Below the pieces are notes generated by a model. That model made no database searches, was not told the DNA's origin, and saw nothing but the letters and a program-made list of their open reading frames with translations. A stretch of DNA of 64,000 bases from Rhizobiales bacterium GAS188. GTDB lineage: Bacteria > Pseudomonadota > Alphaproteobacteria > Rhizobiales > Beijerinckiaceae. The stretch covers positions 3,348,001 through 3,412,000 of the forward strand of contig FNSS01000001.1 of the NCBI GenBank assembly GCA_900104855.1, read 5' to 3'. Of this stretch, positions 16,751 through 25,280 are shown in pieces; within the stretch, counting starts at the first letter, position 1, and every line of letters begins with the position of its first letter. A program made the translations under genes and the position numbers.

Positions 16751-18373
16751 TCAGGCGGGCTTCACCGCATACATATCGAGCTGCCAGCCAGCCTCGGTCA
16801 GCGGCAGCTTGGCGAGCGTATCACGCACCGCGATCTGGTAGATGGGTTGGAACAGGATGAAGTGATTGGCCTGGTCGACCATCTGCTTCTGGTAGTCGAC
16901 CCACATCTGTGCCTGCTTTGTCGCATCGCGCTCGGCGGCCGCGTCATGGACGAGCTTGACGAGCTCAGGTGAAGGCGTCCAATGCACGCGCTTCGCCACC
17001 CGCTCGATGGTCGCTGCCGCCCATAACAGGTTCTCGACCGCCGGCGGGTTCCAGAAGGTCAGCATGCCGCCCGGCGCCTTCCCGGTGGTGTACATGGTGC
17101 GGGCATTCACCTGGTCCATCGGGCTGAGCTTCGCCTTGATGCCGACCCGCGACAGATCCGCCTGCAGCTTCTGCGCCAAAGTCTGGTAGGAGATGCCGGC
17201 GATCGCCGCATTGCCGTAGCCGATCTCGAATTCGAAACCCTCCGGCATGCCGGCCTTGGCTAGCAACTCCTTGGCTTTGCCGAGATCCTGGCGGAAGCCG
17301 ATCTCGCGTGCGATCGACTCGGTCGAGCCCGAAACGCCGACGGGGAGGAAATGCGCCGGCCGCAGCGCCGCACCACCTAGCATCGAGGTCTTGATGCCGT
17401 CATAGTCGATGGCGTAGCCGATCGCCTGGCGCGCCTCTTTGGTCGCGAGCGCCTTGTTGAACTCGGGCTCCTGGGTCAGCGCCATGTAGACGAAGTCGAG
17501 GCTGGTCAGCGATTCGAGGCGCACCTTGGCCTCGGATTTCAAGGTCGCCACCTGCTCGGGGATCAGGTTGAAGGCGATGTCGATATCGCCGCGCCTGATG
17601 GCGAGGAGCTGGGCGGCGCTGTCGCCGATATGGCGGATGATGACGCGCTCGAAGGGCAATTTGCCGCGCCAGTAATACTCGTTGCGCACGAGCTGGATCT
17701 GGGCGTTGCGCTCGAAACGCACCAGGCGATAGGCGCCGGTTCCGGCCGAATTGTCGTTGAGCCAGGTCGAGGCCTTGTCGTTCGCCTTGGCGGAGGTCGA
17801 GCCGTCGCCGCCATGCTGCTCGAGCAGCTTGCGATCGAGCACCGGGAAGCCCGGCGCCGCGAGGATGGTCAGGATCGGCTCATCGGGGTTCTTCAAGACG
17901 ACATCGACCGTCTTGTCGTCGACGATCGCCGTGTGGTCGATATTGGCGATATATTGCGAAGGCTGGTCGCCGAGATAGAGCACCCGGTCGAGCGACCATT
18001 TGACGTCGTCGGCCGTCATCGGATTGCCGCTTGCGAATTTCACACCCTCGCGGAGGGTGAAGCGCCAGCCCTTGCCGTCGGGCGTGCGCGCCCATTTGGT
18101 GGCGAGCCCCGGTTTGAGGTTGATGGAATCGCCCGGATCCATGGTGACCAGCATGTCGTAGGCGGCGGTCAGGGTCATGGGCGGGGTGTATTGCGCCTGG
18201 CGGGCCGGATCGAGCGTGATCGTGTCCGAGATGTCGACGCCGATCACCAAGGTGGTCTTCGTGGCCTGCGCCAGGACGCGCTGCGGGAGCCCGGCCACGA
18301 GCGCTGCTCCGCCCGCGCCCAGAAGCTTGGTCAGCTGGCGGCGGTCGATGAAGCCCGATCTGTCCATCCTCAT
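16751..18373 (-). CDS. ABC transporter substrate-binding protein, family 5 (peptide/nickel type)
   Basis: 540-residue extracytoplasmic binding protein. The N-terminus has a twin-arginine-like signal (DRRQLTKLLGAGGAALVAGL) ending near LAQA. The signature FTLREGVKFASGNPMTADDVKWSLDR and LATKEARQAIGYAIDYDGI are diagnostic of the DppA/OppA family. ATG 18373 lies six bases after GGGAGG; an internal ATG two codons later is less well placed. No permease or ATPase genes are adjacent, so it is an orphan here; the binding-protein-less transporter at 1195-5227 is a possible partner. Confidence 0.9.
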   Translation of the reverse strand: MRMDRSGFIDRRQLTKLLGAGGAALVAGLPQRVLAQATKTTLVIGVDISDTITLDPARQAQYTPPMTLTAAYDMLVTMDPGDSINLKPGLATKWARTPDGKGWRFTLREGVKFASGNPMTADDVKWSLDRVLYLGDQPSQYIANIDHTAIVDDKTVDVVLKNPDEPILTILAAPGFPVLDRKLLEQHGGDGSTSAKANDKASTWLNDNSAGTGAYRLVRFERNAQIQLVRNEYYWRGKLPFERVIIRHIGDSAAQLLAIRRGDIDIAFNLIPEQVATLKSEAKVRLESLTSLDFVYMALTQEPEFNKALATKEARQAIGYAIDYDGIKTSMLGGAALRPAHFLPVGVSGSTESIAREIGFRQDLGKAKELLAKAGMPEGFEFEIGYGNAAIAGISYQTLAQKLQADLSRVGIKAKLSPMDQVNARTMYTTGKAPGGMLTFWNPPAVENLLWAAATIERVAKRVHWTPSPELVKLVHDAAAERDATKQAQMWVDYQKQMVDQANHFILFQPIYQIAVRDTLAKLPLTEAGWQLDMYAVKPA

Positions 18374-18493
18374 CCTGGTCCTCCCTGGCCTTGTTGTTGG
18401 TCTCGGGCCCTTATGCGCCGGCCTGATTTGGATCGATCTAACTACATGTTTCGTGACGGCGCAACCGGCGGGCGTTTGAAGCAAACGCAGCCC

Positions 18494-18632
18494 CCTTCTC
18501 CCGCTCTTTCGCGGGAGAAGGTGCCGAGGCGAAGCCGAGGCGGATGAGGGGCGTTTGAGAGCTTCACCGGCGTCCCTCATCCGCCCTCACTGCGTTCGGG
18601 CACCTTCTCCCGCCTCAAGTGGCGGGAGAAGG
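18494..18632. repeat. CCTTCTCCCGC-family inverted repeat element
   Basis: A 139-bp element: hairpin CCTTCTCCCGC...GCGGGAGAAGG on the left, the block GTGCCGAGGCGAAGCCGAGG plus CGGATGAGGG, an inverted CCCTCATCCGCCCTCACTGCG block, and a second CCTTCTCCCGC...GCGGGAGAAGG hairpin on the right. Closely related to the element at 45096-45267. It fills most of the 310-bp gap between the binding protein and tRNA-Pro, where no gene is seen. Confidence 0.8.
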
Positions 18633-18683
18633 AGAAGTAGCCTGCTTGCCGCCCGGCACCTACGGGGCTATAAGCCGCCCAGT

Positions 18684-18760
18684 CGGAGTGTGGCTCAGCC
18701 TGGTAGAGCACCTCGTTCGGGACGAGGGGGTCGTAGGTTCAAATCCTATCACTCCGACCA
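18684..18760 (+). tRNA. tRNA-Pro (anticodon CGG)
   Basis: A 77-nt cloverleaf with encoded CCA. The acceptor stem CGGAGTG pairs with CACTCCG, the D-arm contains GGCTCAGCCTGGTAGAGC, the anticodon stem CCTCG/CGAGG closes the loop TTCGGGA (anticodon CGG), and the T-arm is GTAGGTTCAAATCCTAT. It decodes CCG, a frequent proline codon in this GC-rich genome. Confidence 0.97.
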
Positions 18761-18819
18761 ATTTCGCAGCCGATCCGACCCGCATCGGCACTACCAAAAT
18801 CCCGATAAGCCAAAACGCA

Positions 18820-18845
18820 AGGGCGCGACCCTTCGATCGCGCCCT
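18820..18845. terminator. Hairpin downstream of tRNA-Pro
   Basis: Perfect 9-bp stem AGGGCGCGA/TCGCGCCCT around an 8-base loop, between tRNA-Pro and the convergent gene ending at 18871. It could end transcription from either side. No T run follows on the plus strand. Confidence 0.6.
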
Positions 18846-18870
18846 AGCCGAGGCATCATGGCGTTGCCGC

Positions 18871-19221
18871 CTAATGCGTCGCCTCCATGGTTCTCAGCCT
18901 GGCCTTGATGGACTCCAGGCGCGGCCTGATCGCCTTCGCACGGTCGTCGAAGCTGGTCAGCGGGGTGACCACCGTGCGCATCCGCGGCCAGATCGGCAGG
19001 CCCTCGATGATTTCGTCGAGCTCGAGCGCCGAATTCGCCTCGACGATGAGAGCGAACGCGATGGCCCCGCTCATCGGCCCGCCGGCGACGATCTTCTTTT
19101 CCGCCTCCAGCTTCTTGCAGAGCTCGAGCGAGGGCAGGATGTAGTTCTCGATGAAGGCCAGGCCCTCCCGGGGATCGAGCCGGCCATATTCGGCGAGCCG
19201 CATCTCGACGAGATATCTCAT
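18871..19221 (-). CDS. Muconolactone-isomerase-like (dimeric alpha/beta barrel) small protein
   Basis: 116 residues, cytoplasmic. The C-terminal half LDEIIEGLPIWPRMRTVVTPL closely follows the muconolactone delta-isomerase domain pattern (a helix, then LPLFP and VTPL), and the N-terminus MRYLVEMRL is the usual first strand. In true muconolactone isomerases this fold catalyses a step of the beta-ketoadipate route, but many members are uncharacterised, and no catechol genes are adjacent (pcaHG lies 23 kb away). ATG 19221, eight bases after GGAG, is preferred over a TTG six bases earlier. Confidence 0.6.
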   Translation of the reverse strand: MRYLVEMRLAEYGRLDPREGLAFIENYILPSLELCKKLEAEKKIVAGGPMSGAIAFALIVEANSALELDEIIEGLPIWPRMRTVVTPLTSFDDRAKAIRPRLESIKARLRTMEATH

Positions 19222-19268
19222 ACTCAAGTCTCCTGTTTGCGAGTGAAGAATCTACTGTTGTGAAGGAG

Positions 19269-20027
19269 TCAGCGTGCCGGAGCCGGAATGGTTGCAGGCG
19301 GTATCGTCTCCCGCATGGTGCCCCGCAGCTTCGTCAAGGAGGCGAGGTGCAGCAGGATCGAGAGCGGCACGGCGAATACCGGGACCATGACCAACGGGAA
19401 GGTGCTGATCAGCTCGTTCGGCGCGTCGAGCGACAGGAGCTGCACCGGAGACGGTGAGGTCAGGAAGCCCGTTCCGATTGCAACCACCAGATCGAGGATA
19501 CCAAGGACGTTCCAGGCGAGGACAAGGCGCCGGCTTGGCACTCCGTGACGCCCGGAAACGAACCCGACGATCGGTGCCAGGACGCCGACCAGCACGTCGC
19601 CGATGCCGGCCGGCAAGGCGAAGACGCCGGGCAAACGGCCCGACCAGAACAATAAGAGAAAGACGAAGCCGATCACGCGATAGACCTGAATGCCGACGAG
19701 CCATGACTGCGGCGTGGCCTCGATGATCCGCGCGAGCGTCTCGGACCTCCACAGCGCGATCACACCGATGATGATCGGTGCAAAGACGCCGATCTGGATG
19801 GTGGGGATGCTGTCTCTTGCGCCCTGGAAAAATCCGAGCCAGGAGAGCCCAAGCGCTGCACCGAACCAGGCGACCAGGATGAGGCCTGTTGCCTGCATGG
19901 CCGAAGCCTGTTTTTCGGCCGGCCAATCCGAGCGCCCCAGCACAAGGTTCAAACCGACCAGCAAGGCCACCAATATGGCGAGATTGCCGCCGAGCTCGAT
20001 GGAGAGGATGTAAGCGGGCGTGTTCAT
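19269..20027 (-). CDS. Multi-pass membrane protein of unknown function
   Basis: 252 residues with about seven hydrophobic segments, for example LGGNLAILVALLVGLNLVLG, ATGLILVAWFGAALGLSWLG, IGVFAPIIIGVIALW, YRVIGFVFLLLFWSGRLPG, LPAGIGDVLVGVLAPIVGF and VLAWNVLGILDLVVAIGTGF, and a C-terminal TFPLVMVPVFAVPLSILLHL. ATG 20027 has a near-perfect AAGGAGGAA site. I do not recognise the family with confidence. It is divergent from a MarR regulator with palindromic sites in the shared promoter region, so it is probably that regulator's target, perhaps an efflux or stress-related membrane function. Confidence 0.75.
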   Translation of the reverse strand: MNTPAYILSIELGGNLAILVALLVGLNLVLGRSDWPAEKQASAMQATGLILVAWFGAALGLSWLGFFQGARDSIPTIQIGVFAPIIIGVIALWRSETLARIIEATPQSWLVGIQVYRVIGFVFLLLFWSGRLPGVFALPAGIGDVLVGVLAPIVGFVSGRHGVPSRRLVLAWNVLGILDLVVAIGTGFLTSPSPVQLLSLDAPNELISTFPLVMVPVFAVPLSILLHLASLTKLRGTMRETIPPATIPAPAR

Positions 20028-20074
20028 CACCGTTCCTCCTTGTGGAGCCGCAAGCGCTCGGCCGGGCTTGCGCA

Positions 20075-20088
20075 TGCATGTATATGCA
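20075..20088. promoter_or_regulatory. Palindrome in the MarR/membrane-protein divergent promoter (site 1)
   Basis: TGCATGTATATGCA: 5-bp arms TGCAT/ATGCA. It shares the core GTATATGCA with the second site at 20166. It lies 48 bp upstream of the membrane-protein ATG, where MarR binding would cover its promoter. Confidence 0.55.
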
Positions 20089-20165
20089 GGTAATTGCACA
20101 TTCGACACGCGCGACGTAACGATCGGCGCGGTAACGACGCGCTTGACGCCTTCGCCGCCCAGATA

Positions 20166-20183
20166 TATCTGTATATGCAGATA
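20166..20183. promoter_or_regulatory. Palindrome before the MarR gene (site 2)
   Basis: TATCTG-TATATG-CAGATA: perfect 6-bp arms, ending 16 bp before the MarR ATG, with GTATATGCAG in common with site 1. The position fits autorepression by the MarR protein. Confidence 0.6.
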
Positions 20184-20199
20184 CTAAGGAGAAGGACGG

Positions 20200-20682
20200 A
20201 TGTCAAGGCCAGGTCGCGGCGATGAGGCGGAGTCGGTTATCGACATGCGGGAGATCAGCGGCTGCACCTGCCTGCGGGTGAGGCGGACGGCGCGGCAATT
20301 GACCGGCATCTATGATCGCTTGCTCGAACCCACGGGGCTCACCATCAACCAGTTCGGCTTGCTGGCCCATCTGCATGGTGCGAAGGAGGCCGGCAGGCCG
20401 AGCCTGTCGATGGGCCAGCTGGCCGAGCGCGTCGGCATGGATCCGACCACCCTCAATCGCAGCCTGAAGCCATTGGCGGCGCAGCGCCTCGTCGCCGATA
20501 TGGCGGATCTGCAGGATCGGCGGGTGCGCGCCGTCGCCATCACGCAGGCGGGACGTCGAAGGCTGGCCGATGCGGTCGCACCCTGGCGCCAGGCGCAGGC
20601 ACGGGTCGAGAGCGAGCTCGGCAAACAGGAGACGCTTGGCCTGAACGGCCTGCTCGACCGCGTCGCCGCAAGGCTCAGCTGA
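20200..20682 (+). CDS. MarR-family transcriptional regulator
   Basis: 160-residue winged-helix regulator. The dimerisation helix precedes GLTINQFGLLAHLHGA, the recognition helix region is MGQLAERVGMDPTTLNRSL, and the wing carries DLQDRRVRAVAITQAGRRRL, the MarR DRR motif. A GCTCLRVRR segment with two-residue-spaced cysteines near the N-terminus could be redox-active. ATG 20200 follows AAGGAGAAGGACGG. It is divergent from the membrane-protein gene and probably controls both. Confidence 0.92.
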   Translation: MSRPGRGDEAESVIDMREISGCTCLRVRRTARQLTGIYDRLLEPTGLTINQFGLLAHLHGAKEAGRPSLSMGQLAERVGMDPTTLNRSLKPLAAQRLVADMADLQDRRVRAVAITQAGRRRLADAVAPWRQAQARVESELGKQETLGLNGLLDRVAARLS

Positions 20683-20696
20683 GCCGGGTTAGGCTT

Positions 20697-20786
20697 CCCT
20701 GGGACCGCGGGCGTCCCGCCCGCCCTTGCGGCGGTGAGCCGCGCCGCCGGGAAGGAAGAGCGACCGAGACGGTCGCGGTCCCAGGG
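20697..20786. repeat. CCCTGGGACCGC-family intergenic element, copy B
   Basis: Best-preserved copy: perfect 12-bp terminal inverted repeats (CCCTGGGACCGC at the left end, its complement at the right). The left subterminal part is GGGCGTCCCGCCCGCC. The right subterminal part is the hairpin GCGACCGAGACGGTCGC. It occupies the gap between the MarR and inositol-monophosphatase-like genes. Confidence 0.85.
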
Positions 20787-20886
20787 CGCCGGCGTCCTCT
20801 GGCGTGGACTTCGCCCGCGCCGCCATGTTAGCCGCTCTGCCAGGCCACGAGGCCGTCCCCGAAGCCAGCCCAAGAGTCGTCAGCCC

Positions 20887-21666
20887 ATGTCCGATCCCCG
20901 ATATCTATGCGCGCAAGGCCTGGCGCGCGAGGCCGGCAAGCTGATGCGCCGGCGCTTCGAGGACCGCTCCTCGTTCAGCCTCACCTTCAAGGGCCACCAG
21001 GATTTCCTCACCGAGGTCGATGGCGAGGTCGAGAGCTTCGTCAAGAAGCGCCTCGCCGAGACCTTTCCCTCCGACACCTTCATCGGCGAGGAGGGCAGTC
21101 GCGAGGCCTCGGACAGCGTCTGGATCGTCGATCCGATCGACGGCACCTCGAATTTCGCGCGCGGCATCCCGCATTTCTGCATCTCGATCGCCTATCTGAA
21201 GGACCATAAGCCGAATATCGGCGTGATCTACGATCCGATGAGCGACGAGATGTATGCGGCCGTGAGCGGCGGCGGGGCGACCCTCAACGGCGTGCCGATG
21301 AAGGTGTCGGGAATGACCGATATCCGCTCCGCGACCCTCGAGATCGGCTGGAACCATCGCAGCGGCGTGCCCGGCTATCTCTCGCTGCTGGGACGCGTCA
21401 TGGGGCTCGGCGCCGGCACGATCCGCGGAGGCTCGGGCGCGCTCGGCATGGCCTATGTGGCGGCAGGGCGCATCGACGCCTATGTCGAGCAGCACATCAA
21501 TGCCTGGGACGTGCTCGCAGGCCTCCTCCTGGTGCAAGAGGCGGGCGGTCATGTGAGCGATTTCCTGGCGGGCGAGGGCCTCGCCAAGGGCAATCCGATT
21601 CTCGCCTGCACGCCGGCATTGCGGCGCGTGCTCGCCGAGACATCGGGAATCGGCACGCCGGAATAA
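20887..21666 (+). CDS. Inositol-monophosphatase family phosphatase
   Basis: 259-residue Mg-dependent, Li-sensitive-type phosphatase. The metal motifs are all present: FIGEEGS (Glu ligand), WIVDPIDGTSNFARG (DPIDGT motif) and AWDVLAG near the C-terminus. Members hydrolyse inositol-1-phosphate, histidinol phosphate or related sugar phosphates; the sequence does not decide. ATG 20887 fits the family N-terminus although the preceding ribosome site is weak. It stands alone between a repeat element and the adenine deaminase gene. Confidence 0.92.
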   Translation: MSDPRYLCAQGLAREAGKLMRRRFEDRSSFSLTFKGHQDFLTEVDGEVESFVKKRLAETFPSDTFIGEEGSREASDSVWIVDPIDGTSNFARGIPHFCISIAYLKDHKPNIGVIYDPMSDEMYAAVSGGGATLNGVPMKVSGMTDIRSATLEIGWNHRSGVPGYLSLLGRVMGLGAGTIRGGSGALGMAYVAAGRIDAYVEQHINAWDVLAGLLLVQEAGGHVSDFLAGEGLAKGNPILACTPALRRVLAETSGIGTPE

Positions 21667-21855
21667 CCCCGACCGCCGGCGCCATTAGGGTCGAAGCACC
21701 TGTATTTGACCTGTATTATAAGGTGCCGACGGATCCTCGTGACCATCTGCGTTGCCCGCCTCGCAATGCGCGGTTAGGTTGGCGGCGATGGTGCGGAAGG
21801 GGGCCGAAATTCAGGCGTGTCCATCGAGTTCGATCGACCGGAGCCCTGCACTTCA

Positions 21856-23763
21856 ATGAACGATGCCGACCGCACCGCCGAAATTGCCTCAAGCCCTGCC
21901 GACCTCGCCCGCAACGATACCCTGATCGAGGCCGCGAACGAGGTCCGCATCCGCCAGGACCTGGTCCTGACGGCGCTCGGCAAGCGGCCGGCCGACAAGG
22001 CGCTGCGGGTCGGACGCCTGCTCGATGTGCATACCCGCTCCTGGCAGGAAGATTGGGAGATCATCGTCAAGGGGCGGCGCATCGCCTTCGTCGGGCCCGC
22101 CGGTGAATATCAGGGCGAGGTCAAGGAGCGCGTCCACGAGCCCGATCTCTCCGCCGTGCCGGGCTTCGGCGAAGTCCACAAGCATATCGAGAGCTCGCAT
22201 CTGACGCCCGAATGGGAGGCGGCACTCGTCCTGCCGCGCGGCAATACCTGGACCTGCGAGGCGAGCCATGAATTCTCCAATGTCGACGGCCCGCATAATC
22301 TCGAATTCTGGCTCGAGGCGAGGAAGCGCGGCTCGCCCCTGAAGATCTTCCCGCTGCCGGGCTCGGCCGTGCCGCCGACCGCCTATGAATGGGGCGGCGG
22401 CTATTTCGGCCATGACGAGCAAAAGCAGTTCATGGCGCAGAGCCTCATGGTCGCAGGCCTCGACGAGGTCATGGACTGGCCGGCCGTGTGGAACCCGCAG
22501 AACCCCTCGTACAAGCGCCTGTGGGGCATGATCGAGGCGACCTTCGCGGCGCGCGGCGTGGTCGAGGGGCATGCCTCGGGGCTGCGCGACCTGCCCTCCA
22601 TCAACGCCTTCGCGGCGGCAGGCCTCGCCTCCGATCATGAGGTGCAGACGCCGGAAGAGACCTGGGACAAGCTGATGCGCGGCCTGTTCGTCGAGCTGCG
22701 CATCTATGCGATGCCCGAGATCATCAAGTTCCTGCTCGAGAAGAGGCTCGCCGACTGGTCGCAGATCGCCTTCACGACCGATGACCGCAGCGCCTCGCAT
22801 ACGCTGCAGCTCGGCGCCAGCGACCATAATGCGCGCCTCGCCATCGAGAGCGGGCTTGCGCCAGAGATCGCCATCCAGTGCGCGACCATCAATCCGGCGC
22901 GCCATATGCGCCTCACACCCTATGTGGGCTCGCTGTCGCCCGGGCGCTTCGCCGATGTGGTGCTGCTTTCGGATGTGCCGACGCTCGAGATCGCCAAGGT
23001 CTGGGCGGATGGCGCCCAGGTCTCGGAGGGCACGCGCTATATGGGGCCGGTGCCGCGCATCGCCTGGCCGAGCTGGGCGACCAATACGGTCAACATCAAG
23101 CGCCAGGTGATGCCGGACGATTTCGCCTTGAAGGCGGAGCCCGGCCGCGCCGCCATGAAGGCCGCGGTCATCCGGCCCTTCCACTGGCATCCCGAATTCT
23201 ACACCATGGAGCTGCCGGTGAGCGACGGCGAGGTGCAGCGCGACCCGTCCGAGAGCATCACCAAATTCGCCATCGTCGACCGTTTCTCGGGCGAGGCGAA
23301 AATCTCGAAGATGTTCTGGCGCGGCTGCGGGCCGCGCACGCCGGAGACGGCGCTCGCCTGCTCGGTCGCCCATGACAAGCACAATATCTGGGTGGTGGGG
23401 TCGTCCGACGCCGCCATGGCGCGGGCTGTGAACGCTCTCGTCGAGACGCAGGGCGGCTGGGCGCTGGTGCGCGAGGGCGAGCTCGCGGCGACCGTGCGCT
23501 TCGAGGTCGGCGGGCTGATGTCCTGCCGGCCGGCCGAGGAGCTCGATGCCGAGATGCAGCGCCTCTATGCTGAAGCCGGCAAGGTCGACTGGATGTACGA
23601 GCCGACCTTCCGGCCGCGCTGGTATCCGGGCTTCCCGGAGCGGCTGATGTTCGCGACCTTGACCTGCGCGCCCTGGACCTGGGTGCTGGTGGCGCCCTGC
23701 AAGGAGGCGCCGGACGGCTTTGTCAATGTGCAGACCGGCGAGACGCATAAGGTCGTGTGGTGA
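21856..23763 (+). CDS. Adenine deaminase-family amidohydrolase
   Basis: Hydrolyses adenine to hypoxanthine and ammonia; about 635 residues, a little longer than typical (about 580-600). The metal motif is PGFGEVHKHIESSHLTP, with His-Lys-His where many members have His-Val-His; further metal positions are VVEGHASGL and FTTDDRSASH. The C-terminal domain has the family's VAHDKHNIWVVGSSD and VGGLMSC blocks. Start is uncertain: ATG 21856 is preferred over GTG 21817, and neither has a strong ribosome site. The AzgA-like permease gene 55 bp downstream supports a purine salvage unit. Confidence 0.85.
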   Translation: MNDADRTAEIASSPADLARNDTLIEAANEVRIRQDLVLTALGKRPADKALRVGRLLDVHTRSWQEDWEIIVKGRRIAFVGPAGEYQGEVKERVHEPDLSAVPGFGEVHKHIESSHLTPEWEAALVLPRGNTWTCEASHEFSNVDGPHNLEFWLEARKRGSPLKIFPLPGSAVPPTAYEWGGGYFGHDEQKQFMAQSLMVAGLDEVMDWPAVWNPQNPSYKRLWGMIEATFAARGVVEGHASGLRDLPSINAFAAAGLASDHEVQTPEETWDKLMRGLFVELRIYAMPEIIKFLLEKRLADWSQIAFTTDDRSASHTLQLGASDHNARLAIESGLAPEIAIQCATINPARHMRLTPYVGSLSPGRFADVVLLSDVPTLEIAKVWADGAQVSEGTRYMGPVPRIAWPSWATNTVNIKRQVMPDDFALKAEPGRAAMKAAVIRPFHWHPEFYTMELPVSDGEVQRDPSESITKFAIVDRFSGEAKISKMFWRGCGPRTPETALACSVAHDKHNIWVVGSSDAAMARAVNALVETQGGWALVREGELAATVRFEVGGLMSCRPAEELDAEMQRLYAEAGKVDWMYEPTFRPRWYPGFPERLMFATLTCAPWTWVLVAPCKEAPDGFVNVQTGETHKVVW

Positions 23764-23818
23764 CCGGCATGCCGATTGCTAAGACCAGCCACGATAATTC
23801 GGATTCCGGGAGAACGAA

Positions 23819-25204
23819 ATGAATGACAAGGCCGCAGCGGCCGCTATCGAGGCCGCGCCGCCGCGCGGCTTCCTCGACCGCTCATTCCGCCTCTCGGAGC
23901 GCGCCACCTCGCTGCCGCAAGAGGCGATCGCCGGTGCCACCACCTTCGCCGCCATGGCCTATATCATCGCGGTCAATCCGGCGATCATGTCGAATGCCGG
24001 CATGGATCGCGGTGATCTCGTGATCGCGACCGCGCTCGCCGCCATCTTCGGCTCGGTGATGATGGGGCTCTGGGCCAACCTGCCGCTCGCGGTCGCGCCC
24101 GCCATGGGCTCGAACATCATCTTCACCTATGTGATCGTCAAGCAGATGGGGGTGCCCTGGCAAGCCGCGCTCGCCATGGTCGCCTTCACCGGCGTCGTCT
24201 TCCTCATCCTGTCGCTGACCAAGCTGCGCGAGAAGGTCGCCAAGGACGTGCCCGAGGCCCTCAAGGTGGGCATCCAGGCGGGTGTCGGCACGCTCATCGT
24301 CTTCATCGGGCTGCGCAGCGCGGGCTTCATCGTCGCCAACCCGTCGACCTATGTCACCATAGGCTCGTTGAAGAACCCGGCCGTGCTGCTGACCATGCTC
24401 GGCATCCTGCTCACCCCGATCCTGGTGGTGCGCCGAGTTCCGGGCGCGCTGATCATCGCCATCGCCGTCATCACGCTCATCGGCTTCTTCGTGCCGCTCT
24501 CCGAGGGCAAGATGGTGACCTCGGCGCCCGCGGCCCTGATGGCCTGGCCGAAATGGCCGACGAGCACCTTCATGGCGCTCGACTTCCAATGGCTGCTCTC
24601 ATGGTCGAACTTCATCATCGCGCTGCCGCTGCTGTTCTATTTCGTCTGCGCCGAGTTCTTCTCGACGCTCGGCACGCTGATCGGGGTCACCGGCGCCGCC
24701 AATCTGCGTCGGCCCGACGGCTCGATCCCCAACGCCACGGCGGCCTTCGCGACCGATGCCACTTCGAGCATCGTCGGCCCCATCCTCGGCACCTCGGTGG
24801 TCACGGCCTATATCGAATCGATCACCGGCGTGCAGGCGGGCGGACGCACCGGGCTCACCTCGCTCACCGTCGCCGCCTTCTTCGTGCTCGCGCTGTTCTT
24901 CTGGCCGATCTTCGTGATCGTGCCGCCGCAGGCGACGGCGCCGGCGCTGGTGCTGGTCGGCGTCTTGATGATGCAGGGCCTCGCCCGCATCGACCTCAAC
25001 GATCTGTCGAACGCTATCCCGATCGTACTCACGCTTCTGGTCACGGTGCTGACCAACAACCTGATCAACGGCATGGCGCTCGGCACGCTCAGCCTCATCC
25101 TGATCCTCGTCGCCACCGGACGGGTCCGCGAGATCTCGGGCGTGGTCTGGGGGCTCGGCGTGGTGTTCCTGGCCTTCTTCTACGTCACGACGATGCTGAT
25201 GTAG
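23819..25204 (+). CDS. AzgA-like NCS2-family purine permease
   Basis: 461-residue inner-membrane transporter with about 12-13 hydrophobic segments. The family marks are ATTFAAMAYIIAVNPAIM near the N-terminus, ANLPLAVAPAMGSN (the functional NCS2 motif), FFSTLGTLIGVTG, ATAAFATDATSSIVGPILGT and TAYIESITGVQAGGRTG. Members import hypoxanthine, guanine or adenine by proton symport. It follows the adenine deaminase gene, so adenine uptake and deamination are the likely joint function. ATG 23819 is preceded by GGGAGAACG. Confidence 0.92.
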   Translation: MNDKAAAAAIEAAPPRGFLDRSFRLSERATSLPQEAIAGATTFAAMAYIIAVNPAIMSNAGMDRGDLVIATALAAIFGSVMMGLWANLPLAVAPAMGSNIIFTYVIVKQMGVPWQAALAMVAFTGVVFLILSLTKLREKVAKDVPEALKVGIQAGVGTLIVFIGLRSAGFIVANPSTYVTIGSLKNPAVLLTMLGILLTPILVVRRVPGALIIAIAVITLIGFFVPLSEGKMVTSAPAALMAWPKWPTSTFMALDFQWLLSWSNFIIALPLLFYFVCAEFFSTLGTLIGVTGAANLRRPDGSIPNATAAFATDATSSIVGPILGTSVVTAYIESITGVQAGGRTGLTSLTVAAFFVLALFFWPIFVIVPPQATAPALVLVGVLMMQGLARIDLNDLSNAIPIVLTLLVTVLTNNLINGMALGTLSLILILVATGRVREISGVVWGLGVVFLAFFYVTTMLM

Positions 25205-25217
25205 GCGCCTGCCTTTT

Positions 25218-25241
25218 CCTTCTCCCGCTTGCGGGAGAAGG
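25218..25241. terminator. Perfect CCTTCTCCCGC palindrome after the purine permease
   Basis: CCTTCTCCCGC, two bases, then GCGGGAGAAGG: a perfect 11-bp stem 14 bp after the permease stop. It is one hairpin unit of the repeat family seen at 18494 and 45096, and probably works as a terminator here. Confidence 0.65.
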
Positions 25242-25280
25242 TGGTGCGTCGCGCTGCGGACATTCCCCGTCGAACGCGCT

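Noticed and set aside
18684..18760. tRNA-Pro considered as an attachment site for an integrated island
   Set aside because: No integrase and no duplicated tRNA 3' end was seen on either side; the downstream genes are ordinary.
18871..19221. Catechol-pathway role for the muconolactone-isomerase-like gene
   Set aside because: No catB, catA or muconate genes lie nearby and the fold is shared by many unrelated small proteins.
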